DNA of 15,320 bases from Clostridiaceae bacterium (GCA_012729935.1 JAAYBY010000156.1:1-15320), one strand, 5' to 3'; numbered from the stretch's first letter, positions 1 through 8,453 are shown. The notes: generated from the letters alone by a model not told the origin. Numbers and translations are program-made.

Positions 1-13
1 ACGCAATAAAATC

Positions 14-20
14 AGGAGGA
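14..20 (+). promoter_or_regulatory. Shine-Dalgarno site of the FGGY kinase
   Basis: AGGAGGA lies 5 nt before the ATG at 26 and fixes the start of the first gene. The operon promoter must lie left of the window. A TAA at 7-9 could close an upstream gene, but too little sequence is present to say so. Confidence 0.85.
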
Positions 21-25
21 TCATC

Positions 26-1516
26 ATGCATCATAAACCGCTGTTTATTGGACTGGACATTGGTACATCCCGGGCAAAGGCTGTTTTGCTGACATCTGAG
101 GGACAGGTTATCGGCCGCTCGAAGTTTCCTTATTCGCAACTGGTGACATCATCCGAAGGCATCGAACAGAATGCGGAGGAGTGGTGGACGGCAACGAGGT
201 CATTGATCCGGGATCTCTCGCAGCAGGTACCTGAGGGATACGAGATCAGCGCTTTATGCTTTTCCACTCAGGGCGGCAGTCTGGTTCTGACAGATCACGA
301 AGGCAAGCCGCTATCACCAGCTGTCATCTGGCAGGATCAGCGAGGGTTGCCGTATCGCGACATGCTCCTGCAAGAAGTTACAGCTGAATCGGTTCACGCG
401 AAAACCGGCTGGTCGCTGGGCAAGGGATTAAATCTGCTCCAGATCATTCGTATAAGGGAAACCGATCCGTCAACATTTGAGAAAACTGCATATTTTCTTT
501 CAGTTCCTGATTTTCTTGCGCTTCGTTTAACCGGTCGCCCTGCCGTTGACTGTTCCAACGCCGGTATCAACCAACTGATGGACGTCCGCCGCCAGGCGTG
601 GGATGAAGATTTGCTGCGTGCGGCCCGGATTCAAAGCAGCCAGTTGCCGGACATCGTCCCGTCAGGCGAAATTGTGGGAACTCTTTTACCGGATGTTGCT
701 CGTGATCTGAATTTGAATGCCTCTGTTCAACTTGTTTCAGGTGGGCATGACCAATACTGCGCAGCACTTGGTGCCGGTGTCATACATGAAGGTGATCGAC
801 TGATCGGAACCGGTACAGCCTGGGTTATGCTGGCAGCCAGCCACGAACTGAAAACCCATCCAAAAGACCGGAAAGCGTTCAGCCGCCATACGGTCAAAGA
901 TCTCTGGGGTCACATGGTTTCCTTAGGATCCGGCGGTTACTCACTTGAATGGATTCGATCTGCTCTGGCGATCAGGGGAGACCAGAGTTTCTCACTGATG
1001 TCATTTCAGGAGATGGATCAGATCGTCAGCAAACGCATTTCGGATGCAAATCGCCCGTATTATCATCCGTATCTGACAGGCTGCCCTTATCCGCCCAATT
1101 CTGAGAAAGCCATGGCATCATTTACACGGCTGGCTCCCTATCACGATCGTTTCGATATGGTTGCTTCCGTTATGGAAGGGGTTGCCATGCAGGTCAGCTG
1201 GATGTGGGAGGCGTTTGCCGACATCACACCACCGACCCGGCCTGTCATTATGACAGGTGGTGCAAGCTCGAGTAAAATATGGCGGCAAATTCTAGCCGAC
1301 TGCCTTAATCAGCCGATTGTTGTTCCAAGTGAACCGGAGATTGGTTGTCTGGGTGCTGCGATGCTGGCAGGGATTGGTACCGGAACCTTTAAAGACAGTG
1401 AAGAAGCTGTGAGCCAGATGACTGAACCCGTTCAGACAGTTCTGCCGGACGATCGGACTGAAATGATGCAGGAACGATTCAATGAGTTCAAACGCATCCA
1501 GGAGAAACTCCGTTAA
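26..1516 (+). CDS. FGGY-family carbohydrate (polyol/sugar) kinase
   Basis: This is a cytoplasmic ATP-dependent kinase of the FGGY family (xylulokinase, glycerol kinase and relatives), 496 residues, the normal family length. The N-terminal phosphate-binding motif GLDIGTSRAKAVL is at about residues 9-21. The substrate-region motif IWQDQR is at 101-106. The presumed catalytic base is Asp242 in SGGHDQ, followed by the second phosphate motif GTGTAW at 261-266. The adenosine motif MTGGASSSKIWRQILAD spans 409-425. The start is set by AGGAGGA 5 nt upstream. It leads an operon with a GlpA-like dehydrogenase, which suggests it phosphorylates glycerol or a related polyol that is then oxidised. The GGHDQ form of the active site is more like the broad xylulokinase-type FGGY group than classical GlpK, so the substrate is open. 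Family assignment is firm; substrate is inference. Confidence 0.93.
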   Translation: MHHKPLFIGLDIGTSRAKAVLLTSEGQVIGRSKFPYSQLVTSSEGIEQNAEEWWTATRSLIRDLSQQVPEGYEISALCFSTQGGSLVLTDHEGKPLSPAVIWQDQRGLPYRDMLLQEVTAESVHAKTGWSLGKGLNLLQIIRIRETDPSTFEKTAYFLSVPDFLALRLTGRPAVDCSNAGINQLMDVRRQAWDEDLLRAARIQSSQLPDIVPSGEIVGTLLPDVARDLNLNASVQLVSGGHDQYCAALGAGVIHEGDRLIGTGTAWVMLAASHELKTHPKDRKAFSRHTVKDLWGHMVSLGSGGYSLEWIRSALAIRGDQSFSLMSFQEMDQIVSKRISDANRPYYHPYLTGCPYPPNSEKAMASFTRLAPYHDRFDMVASVMEGVAMQVSWMWEAFADITPPTRPVIMTGGASSSKIWRQILADCLNQPIVVPSEPEIGCLGAAMLAGIGTGTFKDSEEAVSQMTEPVQTVLPDDRTEMMQERFNEFKRIQEKLR

Positions 1517-1579
1517 ACTCATTGCACCAGTTGACATTATTTTTGATGCGGTATTGCGGCATTTCTGAGGAGTGACAGC

Positions 1580-3064
1580 GTGATGATGAACAAGCAGACT
1601 GCCCTGCAAAAAAGATATGACGTTTTGATCATAGGCTCCGGCGTGGTCGGTAGTGCACTGGCACGGGAACTGAGCAGGTATCAGTTGAATGTGGCAGTGC
1701 TTGAAAAAGAACTGGATGTCTGTACTGAGACCAGCGGACGCAATTCAGGCGTCATCCACGCTGGCTTCAACAACAAACCCGGCAGTCTGATGGCAAAATT
1801 TTGTGTTGAAGGGTGTCTGGGTTATGGTGTCGTAGCCGATGAGATTGACATTCCATTCAGCCGGACCGGTAAACTGGTTGTTGGCTTTGACGATGAAGAT
1901 CGCAAGAAACTGCAGGCGTTGAAAGAGGCTGGAGAGCAGAATGGTGTTCCGGGCCTTGAAATCGTTGAATCCGATGTGATCAGAGACAAAGCGCCTGCTA
2001 TTCTGGGTGAGATGGCGCTTTATTCACCGATGACCGGCATAACAAACCCATTTTTGTATACTGTCGCGCTGGCGGAGAATGCTGTCCAGAACGGCGTTTC
2101 GTTGTGGCTGAACCACGAGGTCACAGCAATTGAACAGGTAGATGATGGTTATCAGGTTCAGACAACACAAGGTGTTTTTGAAAGCCGATGGGTCATCAAT
2201 TGTGCAGGCCTGTTCGCCGATCGAGTCGCGCGAATGGTTGGTATCGACGATTACACAATTTACCCATGCCGTGGCGAATATCTGGTGCTTGATAAGGAGC
2301 TGGGATCTCAGCTGCCTTTGCCTGCCTACCCTGTTCCAAACATTCGGGAAGGTGGTCTCGGTATTCATTTGACGCCGACGACTGACGGCAACATTCTGGT
2401 GGGACCAAGTACCGACTACATCGATGAACACACAGATTATGGAACAACCCGATCAATCCTCGATCTGCTTATGCGGGAAGGACGAAAAATATTCCCGCCG
2501 CTCAATCCGTCAGCCGTTATCCGTACCTTCGCGGGCGTCCGGCCAAAGCTGGTCAGCCGAACGACCGGCGGCTACGCAGATTTTGTCATCGAACACAGAC
2601 CGGAAACCAGGCACTTCATCAACATGGTCGGCCTTGAATCACCAGGCCTGACTGCTGCTGTTCCCATTGCGCGAAACGTCATCTCGATCATTGGCGAATA
2701 CGAGGATTTACGTGAAAATCCATCATTTAATCCCTGTCGGGAGGGCATTTTATCTTTTAAGGATCAGACCCCGGAAAGACAGGAATCACTGATTCATGAA
2801 AATCCGGATTACGGCGTTGTGGTCTGCCGCTGTGAAGGCATCACTCAGGCTGAAATCCTGGCGGCCATCCGGAACCCGCTTGGCGTCACAACATTGTCCG
2901 GCATCAAAAACAGAAGCCGCGCGATGATGGGTCGTTGTCAGGGCGGATACTGCCAGATCAGGATTGCAGAATTAATCATGGCAGAGCAAAACAGATCAGA
3001 AGAGTCTGTAATGCTCGCACGTAAAGGTTCTCGAACATTTGTAGGGAAAGTGAGGCCATCATGA
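1580..3064 (+). CDS. GlpA-like FAD-dependent oxidoreductase with C-terminal BFD-type [2Fe-2S] domain
   Basis: This is a DAO/GlpA-type flavoprotein of 494 residues. The FAD Rossmann motif GSGVVGSALA is at 19-28, and the family motif NSGVIHAGF is at 55-63. The C-terminal part carries a BFD-like domain with four cysteines spaced as for a [2Fe-2S] cluster: C416 and C418 in VCRCEG, then C453 and C458 in GRCQGGYC. Anaerobic glycerol-3-phosphate dehydrogenase subunit A has this same architecture, so oxidation of a phosphorylated polyol or 2-hydroxyacid is likely. It follows the kinase by 63 nt. The start is ambiguous, because GTG (1580), ATG (1583) and ATG (1586) stand in tandem behind GAGGAG at 1567-1572; the first two have the best spacing. 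Its stop overlaps the next start (ATGA), which implies translational coupling with the partner flavoprotein. An L-2-hydroxyglutarate oxidase-like role is the main alternative. Confidence 0.9.
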   Translation: MMMNKQTALQKRYDVLIIGSGVVGSALARELSRYQLNVAVLEKELDVCTETSGRNSGVIHAGFNNKPGSLMAKFCVEGCLGYGVVADEIDIPFSRTGKLVVGFDDEDRKKLQALKEAGEQNGVPGLEIVESDVIRDKAPAILGEMALYSPMTGITNPFLYTVALAENAVQNGVSLWLNHEVTAIEQVDDGYQVQTTQGVFESRWVINCAGLFADRVARMVGIDDYTIYPCRGEYLVLDKELGSQLPLPAYPVPNIREGGLGIHLTPTTDGNILVGPSTDYIDEHTDYGTTRSILDLLMREGRKIFPPLNPSAVIRTFAGVRPKLVSRTTGGYADFVIEHRPETRHFINMVGLESPGLTAAVPIARNVISIIGEYEDLRENPSFNPCREGILSFKDQTPERQESLIHENPDYGVVVCRCEGITQAEILAAIRNPLGVTTLSGIKNRSRAMMGRCQGGYCQIRIAELIMAEQNRSEESVMLARKGSRTFVGKVRPS

Positions 3065-4305
3065 CGACGCAGAATCGTTCTGTTATCATCATCGGCGGTG
3101 GTCCGGCAGGATTGGCGGCAGCGGCTGCCCTTCGTCAGCAAGGTGTGGAAGACATCCTGATCCTTGAACGGGAACATGATTTAGGCGGTATATTGAGGCA
3201 GTGTATCCATGACGGATTCGGCTTGACGCGCTTTAAGGAAGCGCTGAGCGGACCAGAATATGCTGCCCGGTTTGTCGACACGGTCCAGCAGGCGGGCATC
3301 GAAGTCATGACGGATATAACCGTGACAGAACTGCATGCAGATCGTACGGTTGTTGCCACAGCCCGCTCCGGTCGATATGTGTTTAAGGCCCAGGCAGTCA
3401 TTCTGGCAATGGGCTGTCGGGAACGGACGCGCGGCGCGATCCAGATCCCCGGGTCGAGACCTGCCGGAGTCTACACAGCCGGTATCGCGCAAGCATATAT
3501 GAATTTGAAAAATATCATGATCGGACGGTCTGCGGTGATCCTCGGATCAGGCGATATCGGCCTGATCATGGCCAGACGGCTGACACTGGAAGGTGCGTCT
3601 GTTAAAGGTGTCTTTGAAATCCAGCCTTATCCCAGCGGCCTGCCGCGAAATATCACGCAGTGTTTGGATGATTACGATATTCCGCTTTTCCTCAGCCATA
3701 CGGTTACGGCGATCCATGGAACCAAACGTCTGACGGGTGTTACAGTCAGTCAGGTGGATTCGTCTTTCCGGCCGATTCCCGATACGGAAAAGGAATGGAC
3801 GTGTGATACGCTGATCTTGTCAGTCGGCCTGATCCCGGAAAATGAGCTCTCAAAAATGGCTGGCGTCCTGCTTGATCCCAGAACCAAGGGGCCGCGCGTC
3901 GATGAGCACTACCAGACCAGTGTTGCCGGGATCTTTGCTGCAGGCAACGTTCTCCACGTTCATGACCTGGTGGACTTTGTTTCCCTTGAAGCTGAAAGAC
4001 TGGCTGAATCGGTTGGAGACTATTTAAAACAGGCACCGGCTGATGAAGAAGCAGTTCCGGTGGAAGCAGATCCCGAGTTGGCATACACGGTACCGCAGCT
4101 GGTCCGGGCTGATCGCGATCTAACTGTTTCCTGCCGGGTTCGCCGACCCTTAAATCGTGTCAGAATATCCATCTGGCAAAACGATCAGAAACACGTTACC
4201 CGACGTTTCAGACGGGCGATACCTGCAGAAATGATCCATCTGACTGTTCCGAAAGAGAAACTGGTTCCCGGTGAACCCTTGAAGGTGGTAGTCGAACATG
4301 AATAA
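3061..4305 (+). CDS. NAD(P)/FAD-dependent oxidoreductase (HcnB / thioredoxin-reductase-like fold), partner of the GlpA-like protein
   Basis: This 414-residue two-dinucleotide-binding flavoprotein has the FAD motif IIGGGPAGLAA at 10-20, a second Rossmann motif ILGSGDIGL at 160-168 for NAD(P)H, and a second FAD contact in GIFAAGNVLHVHDLVD at 290-305. A C-terminal extension of about 70 residues follows (from about 340), with little recognisable sequence. It overlaps the GlpA-like gene by 4 nt (ATGA) and the DUF1667 gene by 8 nt, so the three products are probably made in fixed ratio and form a complex. It stands in the position of GlpB in anaerobic glycerol-3-phosphate dehydrogenase operons, but its two dinucleotide sites resemble the HcnB/opine-dehydrogenase type of subunit more than GlpB. 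A likely job is electron transfer between the BFD cluster of its partner and NAD(P) or another carrier; this is inferred from context. The membrane Fe-S subunit GlpC is absent. Confidence 0.9.
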   Translation: MTTQNRSVIIIGGGPAGLAAAAALRQQGVEDILILEREHDLGGILRQCIHDGFGLTRFKEALSGPEYAARFVDTVQQAGIEVMTDITVTELHADRTVVATARSGRYVFKAQAVILAMGCRERTRGAIQIPGSRPAGVYTAGIAQAYMNLKNIMIGRSAVILGSGDIGLIMARRLTLEGASVKGVFEIQPYPSGLPRNITQCLDDYDIPLFLSHTVTAIHGTKRLTGVTVSQVDSSFRPIPDTEKEWTCDTLILSVGLIPENELSKMAGVLLDPRTKGPRVDEHYQTSVAGIFAAGNVLHVHDLVDFVSLEAERLAESVGDYLKQAPADEEAVPVEADPELAYTVPQLVRADRDLTVSCRVRRPLNRVRISIWQNDQKHVTRRFRRAIPAEMIHLTVPKEKLVPGEPLKVVVEHE

Positions 4306-4660
4306 AACGTTGACATGTGTCATCTGTCCGAATGGCTGTCAGCTGACAGTTGATTATGAAGGCGTAACCATTCAGTCTGTTGAAGGTGCTTTGTGCTCGA
4401 AAGGCAATCAGTATGCCGAACAGGAAATTCTCGATCCGAAACGAAATATCGCATCATCGGTCCGCGTTACAGGCGGAAAGGCCCCCCTGGTCAGCGTCAG
4501 ACTGACGGGCCCGATTCCCAAAAAGAAAATTTTCGATGTGATGGCAGAAATCCGAGCCTTGTCAGTTGCCGCACCGGTTGAAATAGGTCAGGTGCTCATT
4601 GCCGATGTGAGCGGGCTTGGCCAGGATGTAATCGCGACTAAACGGATTGATCGCATCTGA
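4298..4660 (+). CDS. DUF1667 small four-cysteine protein
   Basis: This short cytoplasmic protein (120 residues) matches the DUF1667 pattern. The N-terminus holds CVICPNGCQL at 7-16 and a fourth cysteine in ALCSKG, giving C7, C10, C14 and C33. The spacing CxxCxxxC with a distal Cys resembles the N-terminal [4Fe-4S] motif of molybdopterin oxidoreductases, so a metal or Fe-S site is plausible but unproven. The start ATG lies inside the end of the previous gene (8-nt overlap, ATGAATAA), with a weak GAAGGTGG-like site upstream, so translation is probably coupled. It is the last gene of the operon. DUF1667 genes commonly sit beside GlpA-like oxidoreductases, and an extra electron-transfer subunit is the best guess. 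It could replace the role of GlpC, although it has no membrane segment and only one four-Cys set. Confidence 0.88.
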   Translation: MNKTLTCVICPNGCQLTVDYEGVTIQSVEGALCSKGNQYAEQEILDPKRNIASSVRVTGGKAPLVSVRLTGPIPKKKIFDVMAEIRALSVAAPVEIGQVLIADVSGLGQDVIATKRIDRI

Positions 4661-4705
4661 GATCATGAGATCATTACTCGATTCGTGTATCCTATGATCG
4701 ATCAT
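4658..4705. other. Convergent gene junction with short repeats, no canonical terminator
   Basis: Between the DUF1667 stop and the convergent ABC gene there are only 31 nt. The 8-mer TGAGATCA is repeated in tandem at 4658-4673, its first copy including the TGA stop. GATCAT (4669-4674) can pair with ATGATC (4694-4699) across a 19-nt loop, and ATGATCGATCAT (4694-4705) is a 12-bp palindrome inside the end of the ABC gene. No T-tract follows, so an intrinsic terminator cannot be claimed. Confidence 0.4.
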
Positions 4706-6527
4706 CCGATGACAGCTGCAGGTTTTCTTTCATGAACTGATTGGTATAAAGGCGCCAGTAAACGCCTCTTTTTTTCAGCAGGGTCTTTTGATTGCCTTCT
4801 TCAACGATTCGCCCCTTGTCCACAACAAGAATCCGGTCGGCTGAGCGGATCGTGGACAGGCGATGGGCAATGATGAAACTGGTACGTCCTTTGAGTGCCT
4901 GCTGCATGGCCTGTTGAATCAGGTGTTCAGTCTCGGTATCGACGGACGAGGTCGCTTCATCGAGGACAAACATACCGGGATCGGAAAGAATTGCCCGTGC
5001 GAAGCTGATCAGCTGTTTCTGGCCGGTTGACAGACGACTGCCGCGTTCACCGACCTGTGATTCATATCCCTGATCCATCTCGATAATGAAGTCATGTGCG
5101 TTGACAATTCTGGCAGCTTTCTCAATTTGTTCCTGACTGATGCCCTGCCGCCCGTATGCGATGTTTTCTCGGACTGTTCCACTAAACAAATGAGGTTCCT
5201 GGAGAACATAGCCAAGGTTCGCGTACATCCACAGTAAAGGTCGTTCCCGATAGTCTACCCCGTCAACGAGGATCTGTCCTTCTGTTGGTTCGTAAAAACG
5301 GCAGGCCAAATTAACCAGCGTTGTTTTACCGGAACCGGTCTCTCCGACAATTGCTATTTTTTCTCCTGACCGCACCTCAAGGTTGAAATGCTCAAGGATA
5401 TTCTCGCCTTTTTTGTAGCGGAATGTGACATCTTTAAAAGTGATGTTGCCATGGAACTCCGGCCATTGATCGCGATTGGACTCAAGCATTGACCCGTAGG
5501 TGTTGAGCACCTCCTGGCTGTCGCGAATACCTGATTCCATATCAACAACGGATATGACACGTTCTGCAGAAGCCTGGGCGTAGTTCAACTCCGTGAAAAC
5601 ACGGGCAAACTGCTTGACCGGATCAAAAAACTGCACAGCGTATGATATAAAGGCAACCAGCGTACCGTATTCAATCGCTGCCGGAAGCGCTTCGTGCATG
5701 CGTGACCCGCCCTGCCAGACAACAAGACCGGTAGCGACTGCTCCTAGCAGCAGAACCAATGGCGTATAGACAGCTGATACCGTTGCCGCACGAACTGCGA
5801 AATCGCGCATGGACCGTGTTGTCTGGCGGAATTCAGTATGGATGTCATCTTCAATGGATAAGGATTTAATGGTTTTGGCACCGCTGATGCCTTCGTTAAA
5901 ACCAGCAGTCACGTGTGAGTTAAATTGCCTGACTTTGCGGAAATTGTAGAGAATCTTTTTTTGAAACAAAATACTGAGAAAAACAAGAAATGGAACGGTC
6001 ACAAGAACCATCAGGGCGAGTTTGATATCGAGTATGAACATGAAAAGCATCATCAGGATCATCATCGCCGAAGCCCAGAAAAGATCCACAACATTCCAGG
6101 ACAACGTTTCGCCCAGACGTCGGCTGTCCGACGTTAATCTGGCCAGAAGCCAGCCGACGGGCGTCTGGTCATAATAGGCCAGCGGCATGGTCTGCAGCTT
6201 GTTAAAAGCTGCCTTTCGGATATCATACGGGATATGGCATTCCAGCTTGCCGGCCAGATAAATCATGTGCCGTACATTGACTGCCTGAAGAATGATGACA
6301 GTCAGCGCGACGGCTGCAAAGGGCAGCAGTCGATCCAGGCGGCCGGGAATGGCAATCTGATTGATGGCATAGCGGTTGAACAAAGGCATAACTGCATCCA
6401 CCAGACCGAGAAAGATCATCTGGATGATCAGAATGATCAGATCTCGCCGGTAAGGGCGGGTAAAAAACAGCAGTCTTTTCCAGACATGCAGATCGATTCT
6501 TTTGCTGAATTCCTGTTCCTGTATCAT
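4692..6527 (-). CDS. ABC exporter half-transporter, subunit with intact catalytic Glu (BmrD/TM288-like)
   Basis: This fused membrane/ATPase half-transporter of 611 residues has a six-helix type I exporter domain at about 25-315 and a nucleotide-binding domain at about 360-590. The NBD shows Walker A GETGSGKTT (395-403), Q-loop Gln443 in VLQEPHLF, signature LSTGQ (499-503), Walker B MFVLDEATS with catalytic Glu524, and H-loop His555 in IIAHR. The signature departs from LSGGQ. Its neighbour carries the complementary defect, so the pair should form a heterodimer with one degenerate and one consensus ATP site, as in TM287/288, LmrCD and BmrCD. The gene follows its partner by 35 nt and is probably co-transcribed. 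The start ATG has only a weak AGAGACGG-like site upstream. Such exporters move drugs, lipids or peptides outward; the substrate here is unknown. Confidence 0.93.
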   Translation of the reverse strand: MIQEQEFSKRIDLHVWKRLLFFTRPYRRDLIILIIQMIFLGLVDAVMPLFNRYAINQIAIPGRLDRLLPFAAVALTVIILQAVNVRHMIYLAGKLECHIPYDIRKAAFNKLQTMPLAYYDQTPVGWLLARLTSDSRRLGETLSWNVVDLFWASAMMILMMLFMFILDIKLALMVLVTVPFLVFLSILFQKKILYNFRKVRQFNSHVTAGFNEGISGAKTIKSLSIEDDIHTEFRQTTRSMRDFAVRAATVSAVYTPLVLLLGAVATGLVVWQGGSRMHEALPAAIEYGTLVAFISYAVQFFDPVKQFARVFTELNYAQASAERVISVVDMESGIRDSQEVLNTYGSMLESNRDQWPEFHGNITFKDVTFRYKKGENILEHFNLEVRSGEKIAIVGETGSGKTTLVNLACRFYEPTEGQILVDGVDYRERPLLWMYANLGYVLQEPHLFSGTVRENIAYGRQGISQEQIEKAARIVNAHDFIIEMDQGYESQVGERGSRLSTGQKQLISFARAILSDPGMFVLDEATSSVDTETEHLIQQAMQQALKGRTSFIIAHRLSTIRSADRILVVDKGRIVEEGNQKTLLKKRGVYWRLYTNQFMKENLQLSSDDRS

Positions 6528-6562
6528 TTGCCGTCTCTTTTCATATTGCCTGACCGATGTGA

Positions 6563-8350
6563 TCAGAGTGCTTCATCCATGTTGCTTTGCAGCGACCAGA
6601 TCTGACGATAATGTCCATCCTGGGCGATCAATTCTTCATGCGTTCCTCTTTGAACAATGTGTCCCTGATCAAGAACGAGAATCTGATCAGCTTCAGCCAG
6701 TGTTGTGATCCGGTGTGATATGATAAGGGTCGTTGTGCCTTGACGACGATCGCGCAAGGCTTCCCTGATTGCAGCATCTGTTTCAGTATCAACGGCCGAA
6801 AGTGAATCATCAAAAATAAGAATGGGTACATCACGAAGGATGGTTCTGGCAATTGCGACGCGCTGGCGCTGACCTCCTGAAAGCGTGACGCCGCGTTCAC
6901 CGACCATGGTGTCATAGCCGTCTTCGAATTCCGTTATCGATGCGTCAACACGGGCGATCTGTGCGGCATTCCGCACGTCTTCATCCGCGGCACCCGGATG
7001 GCCGATGCGAATATTCTCCCGAATTGTTCGGGAGAAGAGGAAAGGCTCCTGCAGAACGATACCAACATTAGCCCTGATCCATGCCCGGCTGATCGTCGAT
7101 AATTCGATACCGTCAATGGTGATTGAGCCTGACTGATAGTCATAGAGTCTCAGTAGAAGGTGGACGAGTGAACTTTTTCCAGAGCCGGTTGCGCCTAGTA
7201 TAGCCGTGGTAGATCCGGGTTTAATTTCGAACGACAGACCGCTTAGTACCTTTTTTCTCGAAGAATAGCCGAAATCAACATGGTCGAATCGAATAGCACC
7301 CTGTATCGGAGAACCGTTCAATCCACTGGTTTCGTCTTCGGGCTCATTGTCCAGAATTTCCTGAATGCGGGACAAGGCGACAAACGCCTGACTCATGAAT
7401 CCCATCATCTGTCCAAGACCGCGAATCGGCCAGATCAGCATACCGGAATAGGTGAAAAAAGCGACCATGATACCGAGTGATATCTGGTTGACTGCGACCA
7501 GATAGGTGCCGACAAGCACGACAATCACAATCTGCAGCATGCAGAGAAAATCGGATTGAGACCAGAAACGGGCCATCAGCTCGATAATTTTCATGGAGTA
7601 GTCGCGATAGGTACGGCTGGATTCATCAAATTTCCTGATTTCGAACGGCTGAGCGGCAAATGCCTTTACCACACGAACACCCGTAAGATTTTCCTGAATG
7701 GTTGATGACATCACAGCTTCTGCTTCGTCTGTATCAAGAAAGACTTTGATCATATTTCGAAAAAACCTGATGGTCAGGAACAAGATGACAGGAATGAGCA
7801 GAATCGATAGTGCAGAGTAGACAGGATGCATCGAAAAAAGGAAAATCAGGACTACGATGACCTGAACGATAATCGAAACAGCCTCTACTGAGCGGTTGGC
7901 AATGAAGTGCTGAGCAGTTTCGATATCAGATGTACACCGCTGAATGATGTCGCCGGTCTGTGATTTGACATGGTAGTCAAATGGCTGCCTGAGGATATGC
8001 AGATAGAGTCGGTCGCGCATCCGCTTGGAAGCATTCTCGCCGGTTAAAGCAGCCAGTTTTGTTCTGGCAAATTGAAAAATCCCCTGGACAAGCGTTAAGC
8101 CGAGAAGAAAGAGTAGAATCATCCACAGATTTTCACGGATCGTTTCGATCCCGCCAATCAGTTGAAAAGGTTTGTTTAAAAATGATGGCAGAACGAGTGG
8201 CTCATCGCCCAGAACGTTGTCCAGTGTCACACGGATGATCATCGGTACCAGTGCAGCCATAGCAACATGACCGACTACAGACAAAAGAGCTCCGGCGTAG
8301 GTCAGTCGGCTTCCCTTTAAAAAGCGCATCATCAGGGCTATTTGATTCAT
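6563..8350 (-). CDS. ABC exporter half-transporter, subunit with degenerate Walker B (BmrC/TM287-like)
   Basis: This half-transporter has 595 residues from the ATG at 8350. An upstream in-frame ATG at 8374 would give 603 residues, but GGAGG (8355-8359) serves only the 8350 start, and nothing like it precedes 8374. The membrane domain covers about 10-320 and the NBD about 350-585. The NBD has Walker A GATGSGKSS (386-394), Q-loop Gln434, intact LSGGQ (490-494), and Walker B LIFDDSLSAVD, where Asp515 replaces the catalytic Glu; H-loop His546 is present. Asp here together with the altered LSTGQ of the downstream subunit is the signature of the heterodimeric exporter family, with this protein in the BmrC/TM287 role. 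It is the first gene of the pair, matching the bmrCD order. A sigma-70-type promoter lies at 8423-8451. The substrate is unknown. Confidence 0.93.
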   Translation of the reverse strand: MNQIALMMRFLKGSRLTYAGALLSVVGHVAMAALVPMIIRVTLDNVLGDEPLVLPSFLNKPFQLIGGIETIRENLWMILLFLLGLTLVQGIFQFARTKLAALTGENASKRMRDRLYLHILRQPFDYHVKSQTGDIIQRCTSDIETAQHFIANRSVEAVSIIVQVIVVLIFLFSMHPVYSALSILLIPVILFLTIRFFRNMIKVFLDTDEAEAVMSSTIQENLTGVRVVKAFAAQPFEIRKFDESSRTYRDYSMKIIELMARFWSQSDFLCMLQIVIVVLVGTYLVAVNQISLGIMVAFFTYSGMLIWPIRGLGQMMGFMSQAFVALSRIQEILDNEPEDETSGLNGSPIQGAIRFDHVDFGYSSRKKVLSGLSFEIKPGSTTAILGATGSGKSSLVHLLLRLYDYQSGSITIDGIELSTISRAWIRANVGIVLQEPFLFSRTIRENIRIGHPGAADEDVRNAAQIARVDASITEFEDGYDTMVGERGVTLSGGQRQRVAIARTILRDVPILIFDDSLSAVDTETDAAIREALRDRRQGTTTLIISHRITTLAEADQILVLDQGHIVQRGTHEELIAQDGHYRQIWSLQSNMDEAL

Positions 8351-8354
8351 AAAA

Positions 8355-8359
8355 CCTCC
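8355..8359 (-). promoter_or_regulatory. Shine-Dalgarno site deciding the exporter subunit start
   Basis: GGAGG on the minus strand, 4 nt before the ATG at 8350. It lies inside the longer reading (start 8374), which has no ribosome binding site of its own. Confidence 0.75.
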
Positions 8360-8422
8360 AACGACTGCATTCATAATCTGGACAACACGGTAGTGGTAAC
8401 CGATGCAAAATTACGCCACATA

Positions 8423-8451
8423 ATATTATCTCATTTTTCATTTTTCAGCAA
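8423..8451 (-). promoter_or_regulatory. Promoter of the ABC exporter operon
   Basis: On the minus strand TTGCTG (8446-8451) is followed by exactly 17 nt and TAATAT (8423-8428). Transcription would start near 8416, giving a leader of about 65 nt before the ATG at 8350. The region is AT-rich, as expected for a sigma-70/sigma-A promoter. Confidence 0.6.
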
Positions 8452-8453
8452 AT

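Noticed and set aside
1531..1557. Perfect TTGACA (1531-1536) upstream of the GlpA-like gene as an internal promoter
   Set aside because: The only nearby -10-like hexamer is TATTGC at a 15-nt spacing, a poor match; the gene is more simply read from the upstream operon transcript.
2024..2456. Open frames of 76-135 codons on both strands inside the GlpA-like gene
   Set aside because: They are shadows of a gene with clear FAD and BFD motifs, with no ribosome sites and low-complexity, unconserved-looking translations.
8351..8374. Longer start (ATG at 8374) for the first exporter subunit
   Set aside because: No ribosome binding site precedes it, while GGAGG lies between it and the ATG at 8350.
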